A stretch of 64,000 bases of DNA from Coemansia sp. RSA 922 (Eukaryota; Kickxellomycota; Kickxellomycetes; Kickxellales; Kickxellaceae). Positions 36,300 to 47,159 of this stretch are shown piece after piece. The notes beneath the pieces are model-generated. The model searched no databases. It was not told the DNA's origin and saw nothing but the letters and a program-made list of their open reading frames with translations. Where the stretch lies: contig JANBQS010000004.1 of the NCBI GenBank assembly GCA_027577415.1, positions 25,351 to 89,350 on the forward strand, given 5' to 3'. Within the stretch, counting starts at the first letter, position 1, and each line of letters starts with the position of its first letter. The position numbers and the translations under genes are program-made.

Positions 36300-38130
36300 G
36301 ACTTGTTACATTCCACCAGCCGCAATCAGCTCGCCAGAAGCAGCTGCCGTCGCAGAGCCAACAGTCGCACTCCCGCTGTCGCTCTGGGGCAAGGTTACGG
36401 ACCACAAAACCAAGAAATATCCTCGTCATCCCCACTTTTTATGGTAGACGACCGGTTACAAGTGTCTCATCGACTGCTACCTAGATGATCTGGTTCTCCC
36501 AGACATCTCGGTTCTCCGGTTCTCAATGGACGCAGTCTTGTTTTTTTTTGTGCACGACTATACTCACCACATGTCTCAAGGTGATTTTGCCAAGACAATG
36601 CGTCCTTTTCTTCTACAATCCCACGACCAACTCTGTCAGTATAAGTGGTAGACAAAGCCTGCGACATCGTTGAGCCACTTGCAGAAACTTGTATAGACTA
36701 GATAGTACACTCTGTCAGCTCCAAAAAAACTCAAAATGAGCTGATCTCCGTAGGCAATACCCGCCTAATCAGTCATGTCTTGCGCCCTTCAGCGTTACGG
36801 ATGGCAGAAAGGACGTGTTTTGCAAGCATGGGAATTGCAGAGCCAGATGCAGTGTATTGCCAAGCAGCTACTGTGGTGGTCTATGGCGTAGAACTTCTAT
36901 GACTGACGTGTGCACCTTCAAGAGCATGGTAGAGACGGGTAATACAGGCAAGCAATATTTTTGCCAAGCTATGTGCTATGTGCTAAGCTCACTGACACTC
37001 GCAATTGACACAGATGCGCTGTGGCTATGGGGCTCGTGAAGAGGACAATACTTGCGTGGACGAGTCAAGAGTGGTAGATGAGTCAGAATTGGAGCAGAAT
37101 TCTGGGAGAGTTGCTCCCATTCAGCGCATCATTCAACACATTGTACCAATGGTGTGTAGATATGGAGTGTGAGTCAACAGATGTAGTACAAGTGGGCGCA
37201 GCCATCCTTATTGCTGTGAACGCAGACAGCTGGAGACCTTGGGGCTGCAACAGCAGCAGCAGTTATGTGGTCGTGATACTGTGCAAGTGGTCGATTCTAC
37301 CCCCCAAGCACTTACTTTTACCCTGAGTTAACTAGCATCAGCGATGGACGACATGCTGGCAAAGGCATGTGGAATACTCCGGTTGTCGCTGCAGTTGCTA
37401 TGACATCGGATTCTAATAGTACGATGGGAGAAAGCACAGGTAAAACAGACTGTCCCCCAAGCGACTGGTATAGCAGCGGTTGCTGCTGTCCTCACTAGAC
37501 CTCGCTGATAGAGGCTACCAATGGAGCTTAGCGGTTGAAGTATCATTTGTGATGGCCTCTTGCGCCAGGGCCTCTCAGAACTGGCTGCTTCTGCGTACTT
37601 TAACCAATTAAGTAAAGACACCCTCAAACCCTCTAGTTACGCATGGAGCTATTGGACAAAATGGTGTGCAGATAATGGCATAGATCCGTGTATAACGTCC
37701 AACGTGGATTCAGAGACCTTTATTTCAAGGGAGAGAGGAGTCGGAGCCTAAGAAGAATATGAAAACACATCAGGTCATATTACCTTGGTCGATTATCGAA
37801 GGCTATCCACCGCTAAGAATTTGCAGCCATAGAGCAAGTAGTGCAAGAGCTGCCGAGAGTTTCTCCAATATGACATGATATATTTTAGAAACATACTAGT
37901 TGACATTCGTCGTGACTCTCTTGTTAAAGCTTGCACAGAGTGTACAGCAACGCATAGATCCAAATCCATCCCGCCAAAGATGGTTACTGCGGCTAAATCG
38001 TGGTGCTCGTGTTGCTTTATACGAACTACTAAGATCTGCTCTACCATGATGTTGCATTTCAATCCACCCAACGAAGACCGACAGCTGATCGACAGAGGAC
38101 TAGCATTTCCGAAATGCATGACTTGTACTT
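36300..38130 (+). mobile_element. Probable decayed tyrosine-recombinase (DIRS-type) retroelement
   Basis: Three fragments appear in the order expected for a DIRS-like element, in different frames and broken by stops. (1) A reverse-transcriptase-like CLIDCYLDDLVLP, with the YLDD box at 36478-36489. (2) An RNase-H-like LAIDTDALWLWGS at 36998-37036, comparable with the family's L.I.TDAS..GWGA. (3) An open frame at 37560-37751 (LSELAASAYFNQLSKDTL...SSYAWSYWTKWCADNGIDP) that looks like the N-terminal SAM-like domain of DIRS/Crypton tyrosine recombinases. The R-H-R-Y catalytic residues were not found, nor were terminal repeats. Boundaries are approximate. Each fragment is short, so the call is tentative. 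Confidence 0.4.
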
Positions 38131-38334
38131 GGTAGGCCTATGTAGGCCAATCATATCTGGTGATCACAAACGTTCTGGTACCTTCCACGTGGCCCCGTGA
38201 CTCACCTTGACAAGCAGCATGTATACATTTTTTTCTTCTAGCATAAACTCCTCCTCCTTTCGAAATTTTCGAAATTGAACAATTTACTACACCTACCCAA
38301 ATTTTCTGCCTTGCCAACCACTTTTCTTATTGAA

Positions 38335-39297
38335 ATGACTTCTATACGAATGAACACCGTTTCTTTTGCTACTCTTCTTAAGCTCGCCAACGAAAACACT
38401 GCGCTTGGCTTCTCTACCGAACATGACTTGAATTTGCAACTCGACCACGACATTGTCGATATTACTACTACTGGCTTTAGTGATGTGGACTCTATATCGG
38501 GTCACTCGAGTGACAACGCGGATGTCTGGGAGGCAGACGAAGAGGACGAGTGCGCTGCTGTCATGCCGATTCCCTCGCAGGCGATCGATATTCCAGGAGC
38601 CAAAAAAGAGGAGGAGCAGCAGTCCGCGCAAAAGCTCGAGCGACGTGTGTCGTTCAACCTTCGCGAAAACACGACTATGCAGTTCCCCAGCAATGCCACT
38701 ATTGGCAAAATCGCTCAGGCATGTAGTAAGCGCCGTGCTAGTCTGATAGAGTCTTGTTCCAATGGCGGGAAGAGCTACGAAGAACTAGCGCTGATCGCCG
38801 ACCGCAAGGCCCAGGCGCTGCTTCCGCGTGGTGCATCGAGCGAGCTATTCCGTGTGGATGATGGCTTTGCCATGACTGCGCTTTATGTTAAGCGCGGCCA
38901 TATCCGCCTGCTCGACCATGGCTGCCACGGTGGCAGTGTGATTGAGGACTCTACGCGATCTCAGCCGGTCAAAGGAGTGCTCAAACCATTCACTTTGTCT
39001 CCGACTGACAATGGCCCTTTGGTGGCTGCGGCTTGCTCTGCTCGCAGTAAACGACACGGAAGCCCCAGTGATGTCGATGTGCCTCTTCCTGCCTCTGATT
39101 CCGCCACTGCTACTACTAATATCACCCTCGGTGTCGCCGCCTCCGCCGCCGCCACTGCTACTGGCAATGCCAGCCGTAAGCAGGGAAAGAGCGGCAAAAA
39201 AAGAAAATCTCGATCAAAGTCGGGAGCTGGATCTGGCACTGGAGTAGATCTACCCAGCGCCTTGCCACTCCCGGTTTCAGTCGTCTCGCAAGTGTAA
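38335..39297 (+). CDS. Unknown protein with PP1-docking-like motifs
   Basis: 320 aa, largely disordered. The open frame extends 20 codons upstream without ATG, so the start is 38335; a second ATG follows five codons later. Features: a short N-terminal helix (NTVSFATLLKLANENTALGF), a Ser/Asp/Glu-rich stretch, LERRVSFNLREN (RVSF at 104-107, an RVxF-type PP1-docking consensus and also a PKA-like RRVS site), KRRASLIES (132-140, PKA-like), VKGVLKPFTLSP (GVLK at 214-217, close to the [GS]IL[KR] PP1 motif), an Ala/Thr-rich tract, and a basic C-terminal KQGKSGKKRKSRSK that could be a nuclear signal. I do not recognise the family. A role as a phosphatase-binding regulator is inference from short motifs only. 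Confidence 0.7.
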   Translation: MTSIRMNTVSFATLLKLANENTALGFSTEHDLNLQLDHDIVDITTTGFSDVDSISGHSSDNADVWEADEEDECAAVMPIPSQAIDIPGAKKEEEQQSAQKLERRVSFNLRENTTMQFPSNATIGKIAQACSKRRASLIESCSNGGKSYEELALIADRKAQALLPRGASSELFRVDDGFAMTALYVKRGHIRLLDHGCHGGSVIEDSTRSQPVKGVLKPFTLSPTDNGPLVAAACSARSKRHGSPSDVDVPLPASDSATATTNITLGVAASAAATATGNASRKQGKSGKKRKSRSKSGAGSGTGVDLPSALPLPVSVVSQV

Positions 39298-39357
39298 TTT
39301 TATGTGTTTCTAGCTATTTATTTTTTATTGGAGCTTTTATCGCTCTTCACAACAACG

Positions 39358-39603
39358 TCATTTATCGATTTTAAGGATCCAAGAATCTACAGACATGTCA
39401 TCCATCTCTAATTTGCCTCCAATTAAACTGCACTTGTTGGATCCCGATCCAATCATGCTATTTATAGCCTGATGCACAAGGCAATTTGCAGGAATCGGAT
39501 CCTGGAGTACGCATCGGGTATGCAAATTGCATGGATATAACCCGCATACATGACCCCCTTTTATGCACGAGGTATGCCGCTTGAGATCTGCACGGCGATG
39601 CAT
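39358..39603 (-). CDS. Doubtful small Cys-rich open frame
   Basis: 81 codons from ATG 39603. Five cysteines (GHVCGLYPCNLHTRCVL, NCLVHQ, NKCSLIG) could suggest a small Cys-rich protein, but there is no signal peptide and no known family match. It is convergent with the gene at 38335-39297, 60 bp away. It could be the last exon of a longer gene or a chance frame. Confidence 0.22.
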   Translation of the reverse strand: MHRRADLKRHTSCIKGGHVCGLYPCNLHTRCVLQDPIPANCLVHQAINSMIGSGSNKCSLIGGKLEMDDMSVDSWILKIDK

Positions 39604-40596
39604 GGTAGACGGAGAGGGGACAATGAAGTAAGGAATAATGAGAAGGGTTTGGGTGCGTGTGAAGAGTAAAGTGGCTTGGCGTGGACTTTACAAAAGAGGA
39701 AATATTTTTTGATATCTGTCAAAAAAAATCCACTTTGCTTGGACACAATGCCAACCAGAGCGAACAGAAGCCACGGAGCCAGCAAAAAAAACTCCCTCCC
39801 TCCCTAGTAATGGATACATTTTTTATCTACTCTTTTTGTTCTTATGCTCTAGCGTGGGACAAGAAAAGAGTAACAACTACCCTTTTTTGACCAAAAATAG
39901 TTGAATGGAGGGGTACCCTTTTCGTTATGTTTTTGAATGAACTTTTTCAAAAACTGATTGTTACAAGCTCGAGAGAGGGGGAGGAACATGGGACAGCACT
40001 TGACCCTGTCTTTGCAAAGACCCGAAATGGCGTATACCCACGGGGGCTACACTCTCTAGGCAAAAAGGAAATAGTAAACAAACTAAATGGGGAGGCGCAT
40101 GCGGGACCGCTTATATCATATCCCGCACAGGTCAATTTCTTTTATTGCCGTTGTGCATGCCGAGGGACGGAACACGAAAACGGCAGGCGATGATCATGAA
40201 TGAGCGATGGTTGCAGCAAGAAAAAATAATAATACTCTTGGGGGACGCCTCTTCTTTTCCCACATGGGCGATTTATTTTTTTTAGCTTGGGTTTGAGGCG
40301 CAATAAAATAAAAAAATTCATCGCACATGCGAGAAAACCCAAACGACACCAGGCTTACCACACTATTGCCATTATCTTCCATGCTTTTCCATCCTGGCAC
40401 TTCTACTGCTATCATTTTTTCATCGTTTTGCTTTTGCCGCTATCCACGGAATCATTTTTTATATATGTTTGTTTGACAAAAAAATAAGTAACTAAAAACA
40501 AGAGTGGTGGTGTGTTCTTTTATTCCTTTTTCTCTCCCTATTATTATTTCTTGTTATTATCCTCTCCCCTTTTATTGTTATTCATATCCTTCTGAC
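39604..40596. other. Intergenic region, upstream of the first arrestin-like gene
   Basis: Promoter and long pyrimidine-rich leader (40500-40596). No coding signal apart from short chance frames. Confidence 0.5.
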
Positions 40597-43122
40597 ATGT
40601 CGGAACCAGCCATATTTGAGATCTGCTTCCCCGCACACATCACTCGTGCCCCAGTGTGTCGGCCAGGTGAGACCATCGCCGGAGTCGTAGTGCTCAAGCT
40701 CAGCAGTCCACTAATGGCGTCTCACATGATGCTCAAGTTCTGCGGCATGGAGCGAGTAAGGCGTACGCCAGTGTCTCAACGGAGCGAGGCGGTCTCGGCC
40801 AAGAAGCAACAGCAACAACAACAGCAGCAGCAACAGTTGCAGCAGCAAACGAGCATGTCGCAGACGATGGTCATGGACAAGGAGTTTTTCCGCCGCGAAA
40901 TAATCCTCTGGGGGGAACCCAAAGTCAGCAGTCTGAGAAGCGTGCCCAGTGGTACTGTTCACCGGTTCCACTTTTCGTTCACCATGCCATATGTCAATAT
41001 GCCTACGCCGAGGCAGACCGCTGATGTCGAGATCTCTTACTCGCTCATGGCTAGTTTGTTTACCGAGGTCGTTGACTCTCAGCGTGGCGAGCGGTCCTTG
41101 CATGACTTTCACAAGACCACATCAAAGTGCTTCCACTTTGAGCCCGTTATCCAGCAGCGTATCAGCCACGGGGTAGCCGCCGCGGGACCACTAGAGTCGA
41201 TTGTTTCGCTCAAGGATGTGCCGGTTGTCTCGGGCTCCTCTGCCACGAGCACGTCTTCCTCCGAGGCCAAGCTGGCATCGGCACTGGCGTCGGCCTCTCT
41301 TATGCCATCGCAGTCAACAACGGGCAAGACTCTTATGAACCTGCACGTATTCCATCCTACTCCGGCCTACTTGCCTGGCGAGCTCGTGGAGTTGCTTATT
41401 CTGGCTCCTGCAGGCAAGAAGATAGTCAACGCTGCGTTCCAACTACGCGAAAATGTACGCTGCCGAAAGTCGTCAGCGCCTATTATCGATGAGTCCGATG
41501 TACCTCTATTGTGGAAGTACTCGGTTGACTTGACGCCGCCACAGGAGGTTACTTTTTCCAAGCTCTCCAAGGCCAACGTTACGCAAGATATTGGTATGCT
41601 CGGTCGTTACATGTTTACTAGCCACAATGCGTTCTCGGTCGGTAATAGCGAGGCTCGTAATGCTACTTCCATGGATAATGCTTCTCAGCATAAGGCGCCT
41701 CTTCACTCGGCGGCATTGTCTCCACCGCCGCAGACCAACAGCCCGCGCAGCACTAGCGATACGTCGACAGCCACATCGGTGGCCAGCGTCTATCGAAGCC
41801 TCTCGGGCAAAAGCGGATCCCGCAAGTTGCTAGGCCGAGGCGACAATGGCCTCGGTATCAGTACCTTGCCAGAGGACATTTCCAACGACGGCCAGCCGCA
41901 GCAACAATCTCGGGTGTCTATGCCGCTGTCACCGTTGGCCGAGTCGCAGGAGATTATGAGGTCGGCAAACAGCAGCAGCCAAACGCTAGACACGTCGGGA
42001 AGCGCACTAACTACCGATGGGTCACACCCGCCTCTGACCACTGTCCCGTCGGTGCGTGGTCGCACTGGTTCGCTGGGCGTCTTGCACCAGCCGTCTTCTT
42101 CTTCGCCACAGCTGTTTCAGCAAAGCTATGTGCCATCATCGGCATCTATTCTTTCGCCGCCACTGAGCAGACCACGCCAGCCATCGATTCCCGCTATTAC
42201 CCTGTCTGGCCAAGCATTGGGCAATCCCGGTAGTCGCTTGTCTCAGAGTATGAGCACCACGGGCGAGACTATTCTCGATGACAGTCGTAGCGATCGGAGC
42301 TCCATTTCGGACTCGATATCGAGCAGATATCACCCTAGTAGCTTTGGGAGCAAACTACTGTCTGGAAATTTCCCCTCGCTTAACCGTGGCGTATCGTCGT
42401 ATAACGCTGCTATGGCTGCTGCGGCGGTTACTGCGTCACTGTCAAAGTATAATCGGCTCTCGGTTACCCCAGTACCATTGGGCTCGCTAATGGCCAAGGG
42501 CTCGTATCGATTTGCCAAGATTCAGTTCACGTTGCCACCGATCACAGATATGTCGCCCGTGTCATCTGTGTTTTTGGATTTCGACTATACCGTGGATATT
42601 GCCATGACTCTTGGCGGTAACTTTGGTACGACAAAAAAGGCAGCGGGAAAGCTACCACTAAAGATCGTTACTATCCGCACGGCCGCCAAGGTTGGAGCTC
42701 CTACCGAGGGCACGCTGCGCGAGTCGGCCGTTATATCGGAACCGGTTGTAGTATCGAGTGCTGCTGCTGTCTCTACCGTTGCAGTATCTAATGAACGGCG
42801 TGGTAGTGGCAGCGAGGAGAGCACAGATAGTTTACGTGACAGCCTGTCATGCCTCAATATGTCGATTACCAGCTCGGACGACAACGCCATTGCTGGCATT
42901 TCGGCGGTTAATCGTAACGGATCGCCAGTAAACACCCTGAGCGATCTGCATTTTGATAGCAAACTGCCAGGCGTCGCCGCTGACGGCAACATATTGTGTA
43001 CCGGCGCTGAAAAGCTTTCTTTGGATGGGAGCTACCCGTGCTTGCGGTCATTTGTCCAGAACGGGGAAAAGGTTCCAATGCCAGAGCTGGAGATTATCAA
43101 GATTGGTACTGCGACAATCTAG
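40597..43122 (+). CDS. Arrestin-related protein, paralogue 1
   Basis: 841 aa from ATG 40597 (MSEPAIFEICFPAHITRAPVCRPGETIAGVVVL). Probable cytosolic adaptor; fungal arrestin-related proteins recruit Rsp5-type ubiquitin ligases to plasma-membrane transporters. Arrestin-N fold about 5-190 (VCRPGETIAGVVVLKLSSPL, FHFSFTMPYVNMP), interrupted by a polyglutamine tract (about 68-85). The arrestin-C part starts at about 247 (HPTPAYLPGELVELLILAPAGKKIVNAAFQLRE), breaks off near 350 and resumes near 615-690 (GSLMAKGSYRFAKIQFTLPP, VFLDFDYTVDIAM). The 265-residue Ser/Pro-rich segment between is predicted disordered. No clear PPxY is seen. The gene at 44335 is a diverged tandem paralogue (shared start, LWGEPK/LWGDSK, FHFSF/FHFSC). 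Confidence 0.82.
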   Translation: MSEPAIFEICFPAHITRAPVCRPGETIAGVVVLKLSSPLMASHMMLKFCGMERVRRTPVSQRSEAVSAKKQQQQQQQQQQLQQQTSMSQTMVMDKEFFRREIILWGEPKVSSLRSVPSGTVHRFHFSFTMPYVNMPTPRQTADVEISYSLMASLFTEVVDSQRGERSLHDFHKTTSKCFHFEPVIQQRISHGVAAAGPLESIVSLKDVPVVSGSSATSTSSSEAKLASALASASLMPSQSTTGKTLMNLHVFHPTPAYLPGELVELLILAPAGKKIVNAAFQLRENVRCRKSSAPIIDESDVPLLWKYSVDLTPPQEVTFSKLSKANVTQDIGMLGRYMFTSHNAFSVGNSEARNATSMDNASQHKAPLHSAALSPPPQTNSPRSTSDTSTATSVASVYRSLSGKSGSRKLLGRGDNGLGISTLPEDISNDGQPQQQSRVSMPLSPLAESQEIMRSANSSSQTLDTSGSALTTDGSHPPLTTVPSVRGRTGSLGVLHQPSSSSPQLFQQSYVPSSASILSPPLSRPRQPSIPAITLSGQALGNPGSRLSQSMSTTGETILDDSRSDRSSISDSISSRYHPSSFGSKLLSGNFPSLNRGVSSYNAAMAAAAVTASLSKYNRLSVTPVPLGSLMAKGSYRFAKIQFTLPPITDMSPVSSVFLDFDYTVDIAMTLGGNFGTTKKAAGKLPLKIVTIRTAAKVGAPTEGTLRESAVISEPVVVSSAAAVSTVAVSNERRGSGSEESTDSLRDSLSCLNMSITSSDDNAIAGISAVNRNGSPVNTLSDLHFDSKLPGVAADGNILCTGAEKLSLDGSYPCLRSFVQNGEKVPMPELEIIKIGTATI

Positions 43123-44334
43123 TAAGCTTAATTTTGGATATCAATTATCGTCAGCTTCTTGTACGCGCAATCTCTTAATCAATATTTACCTTTTTATTTA
43201 GCGCCAACTCTGTTATTGACACTATAATGAATGTCAAGCCATCGTGCATATAATAAACATCAAGTTTTTTTTTTCTTCTTACAAAGTTACCGTCGAAAGT
43301 GTCTGCGCTAAGAAAAAACGAGGTTTGTTGCTTTTTTTGATTTACTACAAGTGACCCTAGACAATAGACAAAAAAAGAAGCAGGTATTCTACTGCGCCGC
43401 AGCCTTGTCCTCAAATAAAGAGAATAAAGAGGGGGGTGTTCTTGAGCGCCTCATCACACTGCTTTCACTTTTGGAAAATAAAATATGTATTCTGGGATGG
43501 GGCTACCGCGTTTGGACATCACAGCGCCTCCCCTCCCTCCCTCATTTTGAAATGGTTCGACGGCCCATGCGCCATACATTTTGTTTTGTATAAAGGCATT
43601 CTTCACCTGACGTGCTAGAACGCTGAGCTACAAAGGGGGGACTAGGTGTAATCGTACTATTCACCCACTTTTGTTCTAGTGATCATTGTTTCCATTTACA
43701 TTGTGATATCTTGTTTTGGTTTTTTTTTTTTTCAGAGACCATTTGTGTCTATCAGATTTCAAATAACAATGAACTCTGAGATTGCACAAAATGTACCGCG
43801 TCCATCCTACCTACTGCCATTATTATACAAGAGTCCAAAAAGTCATGTTACAGAATATGATTTCTTTTTTCATCCGTATCACGAAAGGCAAAATAAGCCC
43901 CTTGGTGGAACATGCGTTCTTTGTTCTTGACCTAAAGAAGGTCGGAGCTTGACTGGGGGAGTGGAGTGAGGTCGTTTGACTGTAAAATACGTGTCATTTC
44001 TCCCCCAGTCCTGTATTTTCCTAAAGCGGAATGTGAGGAGAGGTTTTCTTTGCCAATTCAGAAGAATATGACCGAATGTGCATTATACAGACAATGAATA
44101 CTACGAAAATGCAATATCCCTATTCTGTTTCGTTTGTACTTCTTTTTTTTTTTTTTTGGTTCAATATTCGGGGAGGCTTGCTTATAACTAGCCGCTAAAG
44201 TCTTCAAACAAGAAAAAAAAAATAGAAAGAGAAAAAAGAATCTACTTTAACTATCTCTCTATTCTATTTATTTATTCTCTTGCATTTATTTTTCTACACT
44301 TTTTTGTATATTTTCATTTTTTTCTTATAGTACG
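43123..44334. other. Intergenic region between the two arrestin-like genes
   Basis: Contains several poly-T and poly-A runs (43264-43275, 43720-43733, 44142-44158). A short frame at 43769-43930 after a T-run plus CAG is unsupported. Otherwise promoter and leader of paralogue 2. Confidence 0.45.
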
Positions 44335-46764
44335 ATGAGCGCGCCAGTGTTCGAAGTACGCTTTCCGGCATACACGTCTGGGGGGCCTCCGCGTTGCACC
44401 CCAAAGTCGACGCTAGCTGGCGTAGTATACTTACATTTACTGACACCTCTACAGGCATCGTGTCTGTCAGTAAACTTTATCGGCACGGAGCGCATATCGC
44501 TAGCGCCACCATCGGCCAACAGCGGGCATTGGGAAGGAGTAGCGGCAGCAGTAGCAACAGCAACGGGCGGGACACTGCCAATGATGCATATGGCAAAGCA
44601 ACGATCGGTCAAAAAGGTATACTTTAACCAGTCTGCCGTTCTCTGGGGAGACTCGAAGTTGCGTACTAGTGACTGGCTGGCGGATGGCATCCACATGTTT
44701 CATTTTTCCTGCGAATTTCCGCGCGTAAACTATCCACAAAGCAAGCGTACACCAGAGTACGATATAAAATACGTCATACAGGCGAAATTACTAGGAACAC
44801 GCGATTTTGGTTCCCCCATTTTGTCAGCCGCCGCCCAGCCGATCATGTTTGTACCCGAGACAATCGCCCCACTACTTAGTAGGCTGGCCGATCCCCAGTG
44901 TGAGGTCATGGCGCGGTACCGGTTTTGCGACAACGCTGTTGACGTTGATGAGTCGAATCAGTGGGCGTTTCACTTGCAAGTAATGGGGCTTCAGCAGGCG
45001 TTTTGTCCTGGGGATACTGTCGATTTTCAGCTTCGACTCACTGGCGGTCAGCGTGCCTTGCGCAAGGCCCAGTTTACCGTGTATGAGCAAACCGATTGTT
45101 TCTACCCGATGATCCCCGATCCGCATGAGGAGCAGTTGGATTTGGGCCGTCGCCTGTGGTCGACGCAGCGCGTGCTGTCGAGTACTGTGGATCTGCCATT
45201 CGAGCGCGACTCTTGTGTTATGGTACCTGACCTATGTCCCGAGCATATGAATAGTAAACGCGGGCGTGGTGGAGCTACCTACTACGCACACTTGCACACT
45301 CGTCTGCCTCGCGATATTCTGGTTATGCACGAGACTGGGTTTATGCGTTTCACGTACTTTGCCGAGCTCACTCTTTACTCCAACTCGGCGTGGGGTGGTC
45401 AGATCAAGAGAGCTGTGGTCCGTATTCCCATTCCAGTAGCCACACGAGTATTACCCGAGAACCCGGTACCAATGTCTACAAAGCCCATGCCGGCGTCTAT
45501 TGTGGGCTCTCCGTCGCTCTACTCCCGAGGCTCAATGCTCGTGCCGTCGATCAGCGATCATTTGACTGGACGCAGCAACTCCAGTTATTCGCCCTCGTCT
45601 GCCTGCCACTATTACTCGGAGTACGCTCCCGGTTGTGGTAGCGTAAGGCAGGTATATAATCCGGACTGCGTTGATGCCGAGGATCCGGACAGTGAACTCT
45701 CGCATATGAAGCGTGGTCGGAGTATCGCCGATCTAGGCAGTCGCTTGCAGCAGCTGATTCCCCGTAAGCCGCCCGCCAGCATATACAGTCCTAGCAGAAG
45801 CGCAAGGTGTATCGAGTCCTCAGCATTGTCGACACCCAGACAGTCCTTTAGAGCAGTCTCACATGGTGGGTATATCGAGTCGCCGTCGTCATGGAGCGTT
45901 GTGGATTTGGTTCCGCCCTTACCCAAAGCATTTTACCAGGTCGAAACCCAGCAAGCGAGTCAGGCGTCGCAGATCTCGCTGTTTGGCCCCTCGGCCACTC
46001 GCACCGCACCGATTAACGATGAGGTCGTCGGTTGCAGTGGATTGTCATTAGTTGGCGCCAGCCCGCTTCGCACAGCTCGCCATTCGAGTAACCGCACGAC
46101 TAATCCGCAACCCACAGGTCTAGGTTTGGCGACAAGCAGAGGCCATGGCGGTGGGTTCTCGCTAACGTTCTTACTAGCCTTGCGTGAATTTTATCACGCT
46201 GAGGCTAACAGCCTGGCACTGGACGATTACATCAGTGGGCTTCCTTGCGAGACCAACAATTGCGTCATTCCGAGCGCTATTACCAGTCACAACGACAGTC
46301 ATTTGGGAAAGCCGCTTGGATTCAACACAATGGGCGCCAAGCAGTGGAACACTAGTGGCAGTATCCGGTCATCTATAATATCAGTGTCTGGCGTACTATC
46401 GGCAAACGAGCGTGCTAGACCAAAGTTGGGCCATGTTATGACGTCGTATAGGAATCCCAATACTAACCAGGTATCTACGTGGTCAGCGTTAAGCTCTTAC
46501 CCCATGAATGGTTGTCAGTCAATGACTCCGCAGCAGAAACCAGGTCAGATGCCTGTACATTTACGCGGAGGCGCGGTCGGTGGTGGGGGGAGATATCCTG
46601 GTAGCGCTCGTTGTCCTCCTTCTGCACGTCACTCGCAGCTCTCGGCAACATCCGTCTCGTCAAATGATACGGCTTGTGTGCCCAATGGTCAGCTGTCTCT
46701 AACCAAAGAGATGCCTCAAACTATACCAGCACTGCTTGGCGCAGTGATAAACGAGCTGCCATAG
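44335..46764 (+). CDS. Arrestin-related protein, paralogue 2
   Basis: 809 aa, start ATG 44335 (MSAPVFEVRFPAYTSGGPPRCTPKSTLAGVVYLHL). Same N-terminal arrestin pattern as paralogue 1 (FEVRFPA, KSTLAGVVYL, LWGDSKLR, HMFHFSCEFPRVNYP). An arrestin-C-like domain follows at about 205-370 (FCPGDTVDFQLRLTGGQRALRKAQFTVYEQ; MHETGFMRFTYFAELTLYSN). Here the C domain is continuous. The last 430 residues are Ser/Pro/Gly-rich and disordered. Probably also a trafficking adaptor. No polyglutamine and no clear PPxY seen. A T-rich leader precedes it. Confidence 0.8.
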   Translation: MSAPVFEVRFPAYTSGGPPRCTPKSTLAGVVYLHLLTPLQASCLSVNFIGTERISLAPPSANSGHWEGVAAAVATATGGTLPMMHMAKQRSVKKVYFNQSAVLWGDSKLRTSDWLADGIHMFHFSCEFPRVNYPQSKRTPEYDIKYVIQAKLLGTRDFGSPILSAAAQPIMFVPETIAPLLSRLADPQCEVMARYRFCDNAVDVDESNQWAFHLQVMGLQQAFCPGDTVDFQLRLTGGQRALRKAQFTVYEQTDCFYPMIPDPHEEQLDLGRRLWSTQRVLSSTVDLPFERDSCVMVPDLCPEHMNSKRGRGGATYYAHLHTRLPRDILVMHETGFMRFTYFAELTLYSNSAWGGQIKRAVVRIPIPVATRVLPENPVPMSTKPMPASIVGSPSLYSRGSMLVPSISDHLTGRSNSSYSPSSACHYYSEYAPGCGSVRQVYNPDCVDAEDPDSELSHMKRGRSIADLGSRLQQLIPRKPPASIYSPSRSARCIESSALSTPRQSFRAVSHGGYIESPSSWSVVDLVPPLPKAFYQVETQQASQASQISLFGPSATRTAPINDEVVGCSGLSLVGASPLRTARHSSNRTTNPQPTGLGLATSRGHGGGFSLTFLLALREFYHAEANSLALDDYISGLPCETNNCVIPSAITSHNDSHLGKPLGFNTMGAKQWNTSGSIRSSIISVSGVLSANERARPKLGHVMTSYRNPNTNQVSTWSALSSYPMNGCQSMTPQQKPGQMPVHLRGGAVGGGGRYPGSARCPPSARHSQLSATSVSSNDTACVPNGQLSLTKEMPQTIPALLGAVINELP

Positions 46765-47159
46765 GGTGTGGATTCAAATCCTAATATGGTCAACTGTTAA
46801 TTATAAATGTTATTCATTCTTTTTTGCGATATTTCTTTAGCGTTATACTCTACTTATTTGCATATATTCTATTCACCTGTAAACTCTTGTGACTACTAAA
46901 CTCATTGAATTTTAGATGGCATGCTCGAGTCTTTGCGGTTACTTGGATGAATGATTTACAAGCCATTATGCCCAGAAGAACCATCAGTAGACTATTGTTT
47001 TAAAGCTAGCTGTGACCAACATTGCGCACCACTTTATGCCAAGAAATAAAAGTATAGTAATGCATTAACAATATGACATAAAGAAATGCTATTTCCCAAA
47101 GAGCAAATAAAAAGCGTTCATCAGTGGCGATAAAGGTTACAGATCAAGCACACCCCAAT
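46765..47159. other. Intergenic region, no gene seen
   Basis: AT-rich 3' flanks of two convergent genes. Confidence 0.5.

Noticed and set aside
37328..37627. Minus-strand 99-codon frame in the putative retroelement
   Set aside because: Opposite to the reading direction of the RT, RNase H and recombinase fragments and without a family match.
43679..43930. 83-codon frame after a T-run plus CAG (acceptor-like)
   Set aside because: No matching upstream exon and no recognisable sequence; left as intergenic.
46765..46785. GGATTCAAATCC as a tRNA T-arm
   Set aside because: No acceptor or anticodon stems around it; it lies just after a stop codon.
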